Origin: Dehalococcoidales bacterium
Lineage (GTDB): Bacteria > Chloroflexota > Dehalococcoidia > Dehalococcoidales > UBA2162
Assembly (NCBI GenBank): GCA_020354275.1
Contig: CP070645.1
Coordinates: 506,024 to 523,899 of the forward strand
Length of the DNA stretch: 17,876 bases
Direction of reading: 5' to 3'
Positions within the stretch are counted from its first letter, which is position 1. The number at the start of each line of letters is the position of its first letter. The position numbers and the translations under genes are program-made. The notes below the pieces were generated by a model that had not been told where the DNA came from, searched no databases, and saw only the letters and a program-made list of their open reading frames with translations. This document shows positions 7,063-14,397 of this stretch, piece by piece.

Positions 7063-7968
7063 TTATATATCCAGATATTTTGTCCAGCAGTTACAGGTAT
7101 ATAATCTTTTAAAACCCATTGCCTGATAGAATGGTTGAACAGAGCCAACATAGGCTACCTGCGCTCCCAATTCGCCGCACCTGCGGACTCCTTCCAGCAC
7201 TGCGGCTTTACCCAGCCCTATACGGCGGTAATCCGGGTCGGTAGCCACGGGTTCAACGTAGGCATACTTTTTGGTTGCCTCAAACCATGTCCCTGCATAG
7301 GCTACATAATTGCCATCGGGCGTTACAATGATGATGTTCAGGTCTTTCTGGAAATTCGGTACAGATTGCATCTTTTTACGCCCTTCGAAGTCAATCTCAG
7401 GGGGTTCGTCCCCGTGATTAAATCCTCGGTATAGGGCCCGGTCTATATTCGCCAGGTCATTTTCTTCGGCAAGGCTCTTTAAACTAAACCCATCCGGTAA
7501 GGAGATAACAGGCTGGAAAGGGTTTGTTATCGTCAGTTGAGACATAGGTCGGGCAAAAGTATCATCTTTTTCGTACCCGCGTGACTTAGCCAGGGCTTCA
7601 AATTCTTTATCGAAATCATTGATAAATGCTTTTAAATACCTACGGCCGTCCGGCGTTTTTCCGTAAAGATACTTTTCAGCATGTTCTAACATCTCCCGTT
7701 TCAAATGAGGGTATCCAGGATGGATATCAAAGAAGGCTTCGCCTATATACAATTCATGGTGAACTACCCCTACAATCCTTCCAGAATCCTTCCAGATACC
7801 TATCTTATCGAGTGATTTTTCATCAAGCCAGGGGTGGCTGTGCATGTATTCCCAGGCAGGTTGAAGGAAGTTGCCATCTCTGTTATCGGGCTGGTAGTTA
7901 TCGATAAGGAAGTCTCCGACCAGTTTGAAATCATTTGATACATCGTATTTCCGGAATTTTATACCCAT
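7063..7968 (-). CDS. GNAT-family N-acetyltransferase
   Basis: This 301-residue protein has a clear GNAT domain in its C-terminal third. Beta strands (NIIIVTPDGNYVAYAGTWFE, about 211-230) lead into the acetyl-CoA pyrophosphate loop TDPDYRRIGLGKAAV (243-257, Q/RxxGxG/A type). The typical closing segment VQPFYQAMGFKRLY is at 277-290. The N-terminal 150 residues have a looser GNAT-like pattern, so a tandem-GNAT protein is possible. It should transfer an acetyl group from acetyl-CoA; the substrate cannot be read from the sequence. It starts 34 bases after the enolase stop and probably shares the eno transcript. The SD before the ATG is poor, which also fits translation downstream of eno. Confidence 0.88.
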   Translation of the reverse strand: MGIKFRKYDVSNDFKLVGDFLIDNYQPDNRDGNFLQPAWEYMHSHPWLDEKSLDKIGIWKDSGRIVGVVHHELYIGEAFFDIHPGYPHLKREMLEHAEKYLYGKTPDGRRYLKAFINDFDKEFEALAKSRGYEKDDTFARPMSQLTITNPFQPVISLPDGFSLKSLAEENDLANIDRALYRGFNHGDEPPEIDFEGRKKMQSVPNFQKDLNIIIVTPDGNYVAYAGTWFEATKKYAYVEPVATDPDYRRIGLGKAAVLEGVRRCGELGAQVAYVGSVQPFYQAMGFKRLYTCNCWTKYLDI

Positions 7969-8002
7969 AACATGATGCTTTTCCGCTATCTAATAAACTC
8001 TG

Positions 8003-9286
8003 TTATAGTTTTAGGTTTGAAAAAGCCTGCATTCCGGCGAACTTGCCCTTTTCTCCCAGCTCCTCCTCTATTCTGAGTAGGCGGTTATACTTGGCGGTGC
8101 GCTCGGAGCGGCAGGGGGCGCCGGCTTTAATCAGGCCGGTATTCAGGCCTACCGCCAGGTCGGCTATGGTGGTGTCTTCGGTCTCGCCGGAGCGGTGGCT
8201 AACGACGGCTGTCCACCCTGAGTCCTGTGCCATCTTGATGGCAGCCACTGTCTCGGTAAGGGTGCCAATCTGATTGAGCTTGATGAGGATGGCGTTGGAT
8301 GCTTTTTGCCGGATGCCCTGGCTCAGTCGGTTGATATTGGTGACGTACAGGTCATCGCCGACCAGCAGGACCTGGTCGCCCAGTTTCTCCATCAGCAATC
8401 CCCAGCCATCCCAGTCATCCTCGGCCAATCCGTCTTCCAGGCTGATAATAGGGTAGTCCGATACCCATTTGACATAATAATCAACCATTTCGTCGGTACT
8501 TAACGAAGCATTTTCACGCGGCAGGACATACCGGCCGTCCTGATAGAATTCGCTGGCCGCCGGGTCCAAGGCGACAAAGCAGTCTTTGCCCGGCTGGTAA
8601 CCTGCTTCTTCTATCGCCGCGACTACGGCTTCTATTGCCTCTCTGTTTGATGATAGAGCAGGGGCAAAACCGCCTTCATCGCCGACGTTGGTATTCAGTC
8701 CTTTGTCTTTCAGCAGTTTTTTCAGACAATGATAGACCTCGGTGCTGATTTGCAGGGCGTGGCGAAAGCTGCTGGTGCCGGTAGGGACTATCATGAACTC
8801 CTGGAAATCGGTTGAATTGGCCGCGTGCCTGCCGCCATTTAAGATGTTCATCATAGGTACCGGTAGGTAATAAGTGTTGGCATTCCCAAGGTATCGGTAC
8901 AGGGGGGTAGCCGTTTGATTAGCGGCTGCATGGGCTATGGCCAGTGACGTTCCCAGTATAGCATTGGCCCCCAGGCGTGATTTATTTTCGGTACCGTCCA
9001 GTTCGATTAACTTACGGTCGATGGCTTCCTGGTCAGTGGCTGACATCCCGGTAATGGCCTTGGCGATGTCCTGGTCAACATTCTGTACCGCTTTCAGCAC
9101 TCCCAGGCCGTTCAGTCTGGAACCCCCGTCTCGCAGTTCCACCGCCTCGTGCTTACCGGTGCTGGCGCCGGAGGGTACCGCTGCTCGACCACCGGTACCA
9201 TCAGATAACCCTACCTCGACCTCAAGTGTCGGGTTACCGCGGGAATCCAGGATCTCTCTGGCTTTTATCTTACTGATGGTCGGCAA
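8003..9286 (-). CDS. eno: Enolase (phosphopyruvate hydratase)
   Basis: This enzyme interconverts 2-phosphoglycerate and phosphoenolpyruvate and needs magnesium. The 427-residue protein is full length. It has the mobile loop SGASTGKHEAVELRDG (39-54), catalytic E204 in VGDEGGFAP, and catalytic K336 in ILIKLNQIGT. Metal ligands are D241, E284 (SLEDGLAEDDW) and D311 (LVGDDLYVTN), and the C-terminal signature is SHRSGETEDTTIADLAVG (363-380). The start is TTG: AGGAGG lies five bases before it and MPTISKIKAREILDSRGNPT is the usual enolase beginning. The gene before it ends 30 bases upstream, so both probably come from the promoter at 9877-9905. With gap nearby, two lower-glycolysis enzymes are grouped here. 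Confidence 0.98.
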   Translation of the reverse strand: MPTISKIKAREILDSRGNPTLEVEVGLSDGTGGRAAVPSGASTGKHEAVELRDGGSRLNGLGVLKAVQNVDQDIAKAITGMSATDQEAIDRKLIELDGTENKSRLGANAILGTSLAIAHAAANQTATPLYRYLGNANTYYLPVPMMNILNGGRHAANSTDFQEFMIVPTGTSSFRHALQISTEVYHCLKKLLKDKGLNTNVGDEGGFAPALSSNREAIEAVVAAIEEAGYQPGKDCFVALDPAASEFYQDGRYVLPRENASLSTDEMVDYYVKWVSDYPIISLEDGLAEDDWDGWGLLMEKLGDQVLLVGDDLYVTNINRLSQGIRQKASNAILIKLNQIGTLTETVAAIKMAQDSGWTAVVSHRSGETEDTTIADLAVGLNTGLIKAGAPCRSERTAKYNRLLRIEEELGEKGKFAGMQAFSNLKL

Positions 9287-9316
9287 ATTTTCCTCCTGTG
9301 GTGAATGGTGATAGGA

Positions 9317-9826
9317 TTATCGTTCCACCGTCAAATCAAGTGCTTTTTGAACAGCATCAACCGGATTATCGGCCGGGATAATTGAGTTATCCGGCTGGCC
9401 GTTTCTGGATAACGACCAGGTATTCAGACCAATGACCGGGATATTGCTTTGCAGGGCATAAGCTATCTCAGACAGTGTGCCGTAGCTGCCGCCGACAGCG
9501 ATCACCGCCTGCGATGATTTGACTACGGATATGTTGCGGGCGTAACCGATGCCGGTAACAATGGGGATTTGCACATACGGATTGGCCGTCTTAGGGCTGT
9601 CCCCCGGCAGGATACCGATGGTTACCCCTCCCTCAGCGCTGGCACCGCGACAGGCTGCCTCCATGACACCCCCAAGCCCGCCGCAGACCAGCGTGACGCC
9701 CTGACGGGCTAGCTCGCGCCCCACTTCTTCAGCCAGCCTGGTTTCCTCTGCAGAGGGCTCCCCGCCACCGATAACGGCGACGATATTCTTTTTCATTCCC
9801 GACATAAGAGAGCTTTTACCTCGCAT
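9317..9826 (-). CDS. LOG/TIGR00725-like Rossmann-fold protein
   Basis: This 169-residue protein of the LOG-like nucleotide-binding superfamily resembles the uncharacterised TIGR00725 group. An N-terminal Rossmann strand IVAVIGGGEPSAEE (15-28) is followed by CGGLGGVMEAACRGA (48-62), YARNISVVKSSQAVI (95-109) and the hallmark GGSYGTLSE (112-120). The last is equivalent to the PGGxGTxxE motif of LOG cytokinin-riboside phosphoribohydrolases. Such proteins bind or cleave nucleotide-like ligands, but the substrate of this group is not settled. Three starts are possible, at 9826, 9805 and 9796. The core fold begins at MKKNIVAVIGGG, so the true start may be 9805 or 9796. It is the first gene after the promoter at 9877-9905 and is followed by eno. 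Confidence 0.85.
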   Translation of the reverse strand: MRGKSSLMSGMKKNIVAVIGGGEPSAEETRLAEEVGRELARQGVTLVCGGLGGVMEAACRGASAEGGVTIGILPGDSPKTANPYVQIPIVTGIGYARNISVVKSSQAVIAVGGSYGTLSEIAYALQSNIPVIGLNTWSLSRNGQPDNSIIPADNPVDAVQKALDLTVER

Positions 9827-9876
9827 CTGTCTTGGTTATTGACTGCCTGTTTAGGTTAACCGCAACAAGCATTACC

Positions 9877-9905
9877 AGTATATCACCTGAGTCTGACGCT
9901 GACAA
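9877..9905 (-). promoter_or_regulatory. Promoter of the LOG-like/eno operon
   Basis: On the minus strand, TTGTCA (9905-9900, 5 of 6) is followed by a 17-base spacer and TATACT (9882-9877, 5 of 6). The -10 is preceded by TG one base before it, an extended -10. This is one of the best promoters in the window, as expected for enolase. Confidence 0.75.
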
Positions 9906-9922
9906 AGGACGACAAAGTTCTG

Positions 9923-9952
9923 TTGACTGAATTAGAACATATGTGCTACTTT
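9923..9952 (+). promoter_or_regulatory. Possible promoter of the phage cluster
   Basis: TTGACT (9923-9928, 5 of 6) is followed by 18 bases and TACTTT (9947-9952, 3 of 6). The predicted leader carries GGAGG before the first gene at 9987. The palindrome at 9934-9947 lies in the spacer, so a bound repressor would block this promoter. Confidence 0.4.
9934..9947. promoter_or_regulatory. LexA-box-like palindrome (candidate operator)
   Basis: AGAACATATGTGCT is a 14-base near-perfect palindrome. It matches the Gram-positive LexA box core GAAC-N4-GTTC except for one base (GTGC for GTTC). An upstream GTTCT (9917-9921) also mirrors the AGAAC arm. The site overlaps the candidate phage promoter. LexA recognition in this lineage is not known to me, and another repressor could use it. 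Confidence 0.45.
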
Positions 9953-9986
9953 TTAGGCGAGATGGATATGATTTGGAGGCGAAGAA

Positions 9987-10385
9987 ATGGATTTGGAGCC
10001 GACGGATGGGATTGATATGGAGACGGATCTGCCCCCGGAATTTTGCCGTTATCAGGATGACGGTTGCGAGCTGGCTACTGCCTATCTGGGTGGTAAGTCA
10101 TGCTGCCTTAACTGCCCCTTTTCACGGTGCGTTTATGACGAACCGGGAGGAAAACAGCGGATGATTAAAAGACTGCGGGCCAGGGAGATGGCCCGTCTAT
10201 TTAATACCGAAGGGAAAAGAATATGGGAGTTAGCTGCCATGTTTGGCGTCAGCCGGCGTACCGTGCAGAGGGCACTAAAGGCTGCTTCCGATGATGAATA
10301 CCAGGGAATGGTCAACGGGGATGAAAAGAAGTCCAGGGCATCTGGTATTGGGGGGAATCCGAGTGATAAAGAACAGGAGAAGTGA
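9987..10385 (+). CDS. Cys-rich helix-turn-helix protein, first gene of phage cluster
   Basis: This 132-residue protein has two parts. Residues 20-48 hold six cysteines (20, 27, 39, 40, 43, 48), a likely zinc-binding or redox cluster. Residues 76-100 form a helix-turn-helix (IWELAAMFGVSRRTVQRALK) of the resolvase/sigma-like type. The tail is charged. GGAGG lies about eight bases before the ATG. It ends three bases before the portal gene, so the two are translationally close. In many phages a small DNA-binding protein just before the large terminase and portal is the small terminase. Here no large terminase intervenes, so either a small-terminase-like role or a regulator of the cluster is possible. 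The function is not established. Confidence 0.75.
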   Translation: MDLEPTDGIDMETDLPPEFCRYQDDGCELATAYLGGKSCCLNCPFSRCVYDEPGGKQRMIKRLRAREMARLFNTEGKRIWELAAMFGVSRRTVQRALKAASDDEYQGMVNGDEKKSRASGIGGNPSDKEQEK

Positions 10386-10388
10386 AAA

Positions 10389-11789
10389 ATGGGTGAAAAC
10401 TTTGACCCTTCAGAACTGGAACGTCGCGATATAGACAGGCGTAGGGGATATCAGGAACTCCTTGATTTCTATCATGGCGTCCACTGGGAAGGTAGGGAAA
10501 GGAGGGCGGAAAGGCGTTTGACCTTTAACTACGCCAAGGTCTTTATAGATAAGGCTGCCTCCTATTTAATGTCCGGTACCGGGTTTGTCATCGAGCCCGG
10601 TGACGATTCGGAAGAAACCAGAGCCAGGGCCGGGAGAGCGGAGGTGGCTTTACATAAGGTTGCCCAGGAAAACAATCTGGAGCAACTTGACTTTGAGACT
10701 GAGATAGACTGTGCCGTACTCGGTGACGCCTGCTACAAGGTGATCTGGGATCAGGAGACCAAGAGTGTCCGGGTAACAACCCCGGATATCCAGGGGATAT
10801 ATGTCTGGTGGGGAAGAGACGATAGCGCCAAGATATGGCAGGTGGCCTCCAGGTATTCACTTAACGCGGATGTTGCTGAAAACCTTTACCAAATAAAGCC
10901 CAAGGACAAGCAGGCTATTAATCTTATTGAGCTCTGGACGGCCCAGGAGTTTGAGCTGTGGGTTGATGGTAATCAGGTAGAGAGCAAGCCTAATCCCTAT
11001 GGTTTCATCCCGTTTGTTATCTATCCCAACCTGAGGGAGCCAAAAAGATTCTGGGGGGTATCAGACCTGCTCCCGATTATGGAGCCGCAGCGTGAGCTCA
11101 ACCGAGCAACCTCGCAGTTGTCCAAGATACTGGAGCTGTCCGGGAATCCCATTGCTGTGCTGGAGAATGTGGAGGAATCCAAGGATATCGCCATCAGACC
11201 GGGATCGGTCTGGAATATACCCGAGGATGCCAAGGCTTATCTGCTTGACCTGCTTCAAGGTGGTGGCGTCAGGCTGCATATTGACTATATCAACATACTG
11301 TACCGAATCTTGCATGATCTGTCGGAGTCGCCCCGGGCTGCTTTTGGTGGTACTGAAAGAGACCTTTCCGGTGTGGCTCTTGAAATCGAGCTCCAACCGT
11401 TGCTGCAGAAAGTGAGAAGAAAGAGGATTATTCGTAATGCTGTTTATCAACAGAGGAGCCGGCTTATCCTGAAGCTTCTGGAGAAATACCAGAATGAAGA
11501 TTTTTCCAATGTTAATCTGAGGGTCATCTGGGCGCCGGTGCTGCCGCAGGATATGGCTAAACTGGTCAGTAATGAGCAGGCCCTTGTCCAAAACGGTATT
11601 CATTCCAGACGCCGGGCAATGGACGAGATCGGTGTGCAGGACCCGGAGATGGAGTTTGACCGGTGGCTTGAGGAGAGGGAAGCCATCCTCAGGATGAATA
11701 AAGAGATTAACGGCAAGTTACCCCGGGGTGGAGAGAGAGCGAGAAATAGCGAGACCCCGGCAAAGGCCGCCAGGCAACCGTCGCCCTGA
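10389..11789 (+). CDS. Phage portal protein, SPP1 gp6-like
   Basis: This 466-residue protein matches the SPP1-type portal family. Portals form the dodecameric ring at one capsid vertex through which DNA enters and leaves. Supporting features are the N-terminal YQELLDFYHG and LTFNYAKVFIDKAASYLMSG, the central NPYGFIPFVIYPN, and the stem/crown region EPQRELNRATSQLSKILELS. The helical SGVALEIELQPLLQKVRRKR (about residues 325-344) is a characteristic portal stretch. Length is normal for the family. The C-terminal 40 residues are charged and likely disordered. AGGAG lies about nine bases before the ATG. The candidate scaffold and the capsid follow in the usual order. The large terminase normally found upstream is missing. 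Confidence 0.9.
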   Translation: MGENFDPSELERRDIDRRRGYQELLDFYHGVHWEGRERRAERRLTFNYAKVFIDKAASYLMSGTGFVIEPGDDSEETRARAGRAEVALHKVAQENNLEQLDFETEIDCAVLGDACYKVIWDQETKSVRVTTPDIQGIYVWWGRDDSAKIWQVASRYSLNADVAENLYQIKPKDKQAINLIELWTAQEFELWVDGNQVESKPNPYGFIPFVIYPNLREPKRFWGVSDLLPIMEPQRELNRATSQLSKILELSGNPIAVLENVEESKDIAIRPGSVWNIPEDAKAYLLDLLQGGGVRLHIDYINILYRILHDLSESPRAAFGGTERDLSGVALEIELQPLLQKVRRKRIIRNAVYQQRSRLILKLLEKYQNEDFSNVNLRVIWAPVLPQDMAKLVSNEQALVQNGIHSRRRAMDEIGVQDPEMEFDRWLEEREAILRMNKEINGKLPRGGERARNSETPAKAARQPSP

Positions 11790-11860
11790 TTATCCTTATC
11801 TTTTATCCGGCGATGGTTGTTTATCGTTGTGTGGCCATGAAAGAAGAAGGAGGACGAGAA

Positions 11861-12403
11861 TTGGCAGATGAGGTAAGTCAGAAGGAGCATCTTGCGGAAA
11901 CTACGCTTGAGTATCGGGGTTTATCGGAGGCTGGTGGGCTGGAACGGGAGCCGGTATCCCGGGATGATACCGTTGAGCCGGAGGGCTTATCAGTGGATAA
12001 GGATGTGCAATTAGCTGAGGCCATTGACCGCATTAGTGAGCTTGAGCAACTGGTAACCGATAAGGATGAACAAATCTCGGTATTGAAACAGGCTGAGACC
12101 GGTTATGAGGAAAGGCTGGCTGAAATAAGTGATTCACTGTCCGAGGCCATAGCTGCCTATAAAGGCCTGGTTATTCAATCAAATCCGGAGATACTTGAAG
12201 AACTGGTTGCCGGCGACAGCATTAAAACCGTCAACGAATCTCTAAGTCGGGCAAAAGCCCTGCTTAGCCGCGTGAGGGAGGGAGTAGAGGCTCAGATCTC
12301 ATTGACCAGGGTTCCCAGCGGATCCCCGGGGAGAGCGACACCGGATTTCTCAGCTCTGTCACCGCGGGAGAAGATACAGTACGCGATAGGAAAAACAAAT
12401 TAG
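11861..12403 (+). CDS. Acidic coiled-coil protein, probable capsid scaffold
   Basis: This protein of about 180 residues lies between portal and capsid, the classic place for a scaffolding protein, which guides capsid assembly and then leaves. The start is TTG at 11861, chosen because AAGGAGG (11847-11853) lies seven bases before it. The longer reading from 11813 would put the SD inside the gene. The N-terminal 45 residues are acidic, followed by a coiled coil (ISELEQLVTDKDEQISVLKQ) and an amphipathic helical region. A basic, proline-containing patch (LTRVPSGSPGRATP) and a short helix end the protein; scaffolds commonly contact the capsid through such a C-terminal segment. Sequence identity to a named scaffold was not recognised, so the call rests on position and composition. 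It ends with TAG. Confidence 0.65.
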   Translation: MADEVSQKEHLAETTLEYRGLSEAGGLEREPVSRDDTVEPEGLSVDKDVQLAEAIDRISELEQLVTDKDEQISVLKQAETGYEERLAEISDSLSEAIAAYKGLVIQSNPEILEELVAGDSIKTVNESLSRAKALLSRVREGVEAQISLTRVPSGSPGRATPDFSALSPREKIQYAIGKTN

Positions 12404-12418
12404 TATGAATTTGCCGGG

Positions 12419-12446
12419 CTGTATTCGGTCTGATGGCTGAATACGG
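12419..12446 (+). promoter_or_regulatory. Hairpin in the leader of the capsid gene
   Basis: CTGTATTC (12419-12426) pairs with GAATACGG (12439-12446), eight base pairs with one wobble and a 12-base loop. It ends just before a strong AAGGAGG (12451-12457) and the capsid ATG. There is no U-run, so it is more likely an mRNA stabiliser or processing site than a terminator. Confidence 0.5.
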
Positions 12447-12463
12447 TCAAAAGGAGGAATAAT

Positions 12464-13384
12464 ATGGCTTTAACACTAGCCGAAGCATCCAAACTGTCCA
12501 ATGATTTCCTGCTACAGGGAGTAGTGGAAACCATTGTCAAGGATTCACCGGTATTGAAGCAATTGCCTTTCATAGAAATCTGGGGTACCGGGCTGACCTA
12601 TAACCAGGAGAAGACCTTACCCGGCATTGATTTCTATGAAACCGGCGATACCTGGGCTGAATCAACACCAACCTTCGACCAGAAGACGGCCAACCTGAAG
12701 ATTATGGGTGGCGATGCTGATGTGGACAACTTCCTCAAAGCAACCCGTTCCAATCTGCAAGACCTGGAAACAGCGGTTGTCGAACTGAAAGCCAAGGCGC
12801 TTAGGGATAAATTTGAGGAGACCTTCATCTATGGTAGCACAACCTCTGATCCCAAGCAGTTCGATGGTCTTATAGAGCTTATTGATACCGGCAGTGCCGG
12901 TGACCAGTTGATTGCCGCCGGGGCCAGTGGGGCAACCCTGACCCTGTCAATGCTGGACCAGCTTATCGATGCCGTGAAGGGTGGGAAACCCGATGTACTG
13001 CTGATGAGCCGCCGTTCACGGCGTAAGATAAATGCCCTGGTCAGGGCATCCGGCACCATGCTGGAGACAGACCGTGATAAATGGGGTAGCTTCGTCCAGT
13101 ACTGGGACGGTATTGCCATTGGTGTCAATGACTGGATACTGGATACTCATACTGTCAGCGACAGTGTTGAGACAGCTACCACCGGCGGTGACTGCTCTAC
13201 AATCTACGCCATCCAGTGTGGTGAAGGCGGGCTCTGTGGTCTGACCGCACCGGGCCACCTTACCGTAGAGAATATTGGCTCGCTGGAGACCAAGGATGCC
13301 ACCAGGACCAGGATCAAGTGGTACTGTTCGCTGGCGCTGTTCTCAGCAATCAAGACGGCTGCCCTGATCGGTGTCAAAGATTAA
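12464..13384 (+). CDS. Major capsid protein (probable HK97 fold)
   Basis: This 306-residue protein follows the portal and candidate scaffold and has the best ribosome site in the cluster (AAGGAGG, six bases). It has the pattern of tailed-phage capsid proteins of the encapsulin/HK97-fold class. Features are an N-terminal helix (TLAEASKLSNDFLLQGVVET), a GGDADVDNFL stretch near 85-94, and a long helix AVVELKAKALRDKFEETFIY. The A-domain-like region is DGLIELIDTG through PDVLLMSRRSRRKINALVRA, and the chain continues to FVQYWDGIAIGVNDWIL. There is no long N-terminal delta domain and no adjacent protease, consistent with a separate scaffold protein. It would form the icosahedral shell. I assign the role from position, size and motifs; the exact capsid subfamily is uncertain. 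Confidence 0.85.
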   Translation: MALTLAEASKLSNDFLLQGVVETIVKDSPVLKQLPFIEIWGTGLTYNQEKTLPGIDFYETGDTWAESTPTFDQKTANLKIMGGDADVDNFLKATRSNLQDLETAVVELKAKALRDKFEETFIYGSTTSDPKQFDGLIELIDTGSAGDQLIAAGASGATLTLSMLDQLIDAVKGGKPDVLLMSRRSRRKINALVRASGTMLETDRDKWGSFVQYWDGIAIGVNDWILDTHTVSDSVETATTGGDCSTIYAIQCGEGGLCGLTAPGHLTVENIGSLETKDATRTRIKWYCSLALFSAIKTAALIGVKD

Positions 13385-13442
13385 ACATGGTTGGCTGGTT
13401 TAGCTGAGTATATACCAGTTATTTCTAATAAAGGGGGTAAAT

Positions 13443-13853
13443 ATGGCTTTTTCAGATCCAGGAAAAGGAAGGAATGTCCTCGATTCTGGTCGGGGTACAG
13501 AGCCAGGAAAGGTAACACTGGCTGAAGGCTGTAAGTGCGGTGACGTGCTTGGTTACAGCTCGGGGTGGAAGAGGGCACTGGCCACTACCGGTTCGGTAAT
13601 TCAGGGTAGACTGGTTGCCCTGACCGATGGTGACAACGGGCAGGAAGTCCCGGTATCGCCTAATCCGGTGGTTGGTGGTTATTCCGGGGCTACGGCCGGT
13701 GGTTATATCTATGTGGATGAGGGTTCTAACAACGGTCAGGTCACTCAGACTGCACCCACCACCAGTGGTGATGCTGATACCATTGTTGGCATTGCCCTTT
13801 CTGCTACCGAGGTTCTGTTCTTTCTGAACAGTCGGGCAGATAGTACAGCCTAA
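13443..13853 (+). CDS. Probable head decoration (capsid cement) protein
   Basis: This 136-residue protein is rich in Gly, Ser, Thr and Val with alternating beta-like segments, and lies directly after the capsid gene, where decoration proteins are usually encoded. The pattern (GDVLGYSSGWKRA, IQGRLVALTDGDNG, GYIYVDEGSNNG, ending VGIALSATEVLFFLN) resembles DUF2190-type trimeric cement proteins that cover capsid threefold sites. The ATG is preceded by AGGGGG about six bases upstream. The 58-base gap before it holds a short CTGGT/ACCAG hairpin (13395-13399 with 13414-13418). Family membership is likely but not proven. Confidence 0.65.
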   Translation: MAFSDPGKGRNVLDSGRGTEPGKVTLAEGCKCGDVLGYSSGWKRALATTGSVIQGRLVALTDGDNGQEVPVSPNPVVGGYSGATAGGYIYVDEGSNNGQVTQTAPTTSGDADTIVGIALSATEVLFFLNSRADSTA

Positions 13854-13870
13854 CGATAGATAATTTAAGA

Positions 13871-13908
13871 GATAGGGGAGTTGGGGTGCGAATCCCCAAC
13901 TTCCTATC
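13871..13908 (+). promoter_or_regulatory. Strong intergenic hairpin with T-arm-like loop
   Basis: Bases 13871-13886 pair with 13894-13908: fifteen pairs with one bulged G (13877) and one G-T wobble. The loop is TGCGAAT. The top of the stem and loop, GGGGTGCGAATCCCC, looks like a tRNA T-arm with one base changed. No tRNA body is present upstream. It lies between the decoration gene and the next SD (AGGAGG, 13915-13920), without a U-run, so it is a likely mRNA stabilising or processing structure. Confidence 0.7.
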
Positions 13909-13924
13909 CAACCGAGGAGGAGTT

Positions 13925-14326
13925 ATGGGATCGACCACTATGGAACACATTGAACACCCTTTTGCCAGGGGCAATCTTACTTCAGATGGAGCCCAATGGG
14001 GTGCCGAAAAGACGACCTCTAGCGATGATTATGAAACGGTTGAGGAAGTCACGGTTACCCCGCCGGCGCTGGGAGCTGTTATTGAATTTGAATTCGGGCT
14101 CAGTTGTGCCGTCAAGTCCAGCGGAGCCAGTGAATCGGTGAAGTTTAAATGGCAGGCAAGGAACCGGGGAGGTAGCTGGGTTGACCTCAACGATGAAGCT
14201 AATTACTCAGCCGATGCCTCCGTTTACAAGGAATATACCTACAGCGGTTATTTCAAACCCGTGGCTGATTTCAATGGTTTACCGTTCGATACCCGGTTGA
14301 TAATCAAGTCGGGCAGTGCCGGTTGA
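13925..14326 (+). CDS. Beta-rich phage structural protein of unknown function
   Basis: This protein has about 133 residues when started at ATG 13925, just after GAGGAGG. A longer GTG reading from 13886 would begin inside the hairpin and is less likely. It is predicted to be beta-sandwich-like: VEEVTVTPPALGAVIEFEFG, then KFKWQARNRGGSWVDLNDE and VYKEYTYSGYFKP. That layout resembles Ig-like or jelly-roll domains of phage minor structural proteins. It lies between the decoration and LamG genes. I do not recognise a specific family. It may be a minor head, fibre or adhesion protein. Confidence 0.7.
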   Translation: MGSTTMEHIEHPFARGNLTSDGAQWGAEKTTSSDDYETVEEVTVTPPALGAVIEFEFGLSCAVKSSGASESVKFKWQARNRGGSWVDLNDEANYSADASVYKEYTYSGYFKPVADFNGLPFDTRLIIKSGSAG

Positions 14327-14397
14327 GAGAATGCTGTTGGCAAGACCAAGAACTCAAGTTATATTCGGGTAATCTATTCTGCTTCGTGAGGTGTCAC

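Noticed and set aside
11813..11860. Longer start for the scaffold candidate
   Set aside because: It would place the AAGGAGG site inside the coding region; TTG at 11861 is ideally spaced from it.
13800..13910. A tRNA gene ending in the T-arm-like hairpin
   Set aside because: No matching acceptor strand, D-arm or anticodon arm lies upstream, and the loop has G where the invariant second T should be.
13886..13924. N-terminal extension (GTG 13886) of the beta-rich phage protein
   Set aside because: It would start inside the strong hairpin with no ribosome site, while GAGGAGG precedes the ATG at 13925.
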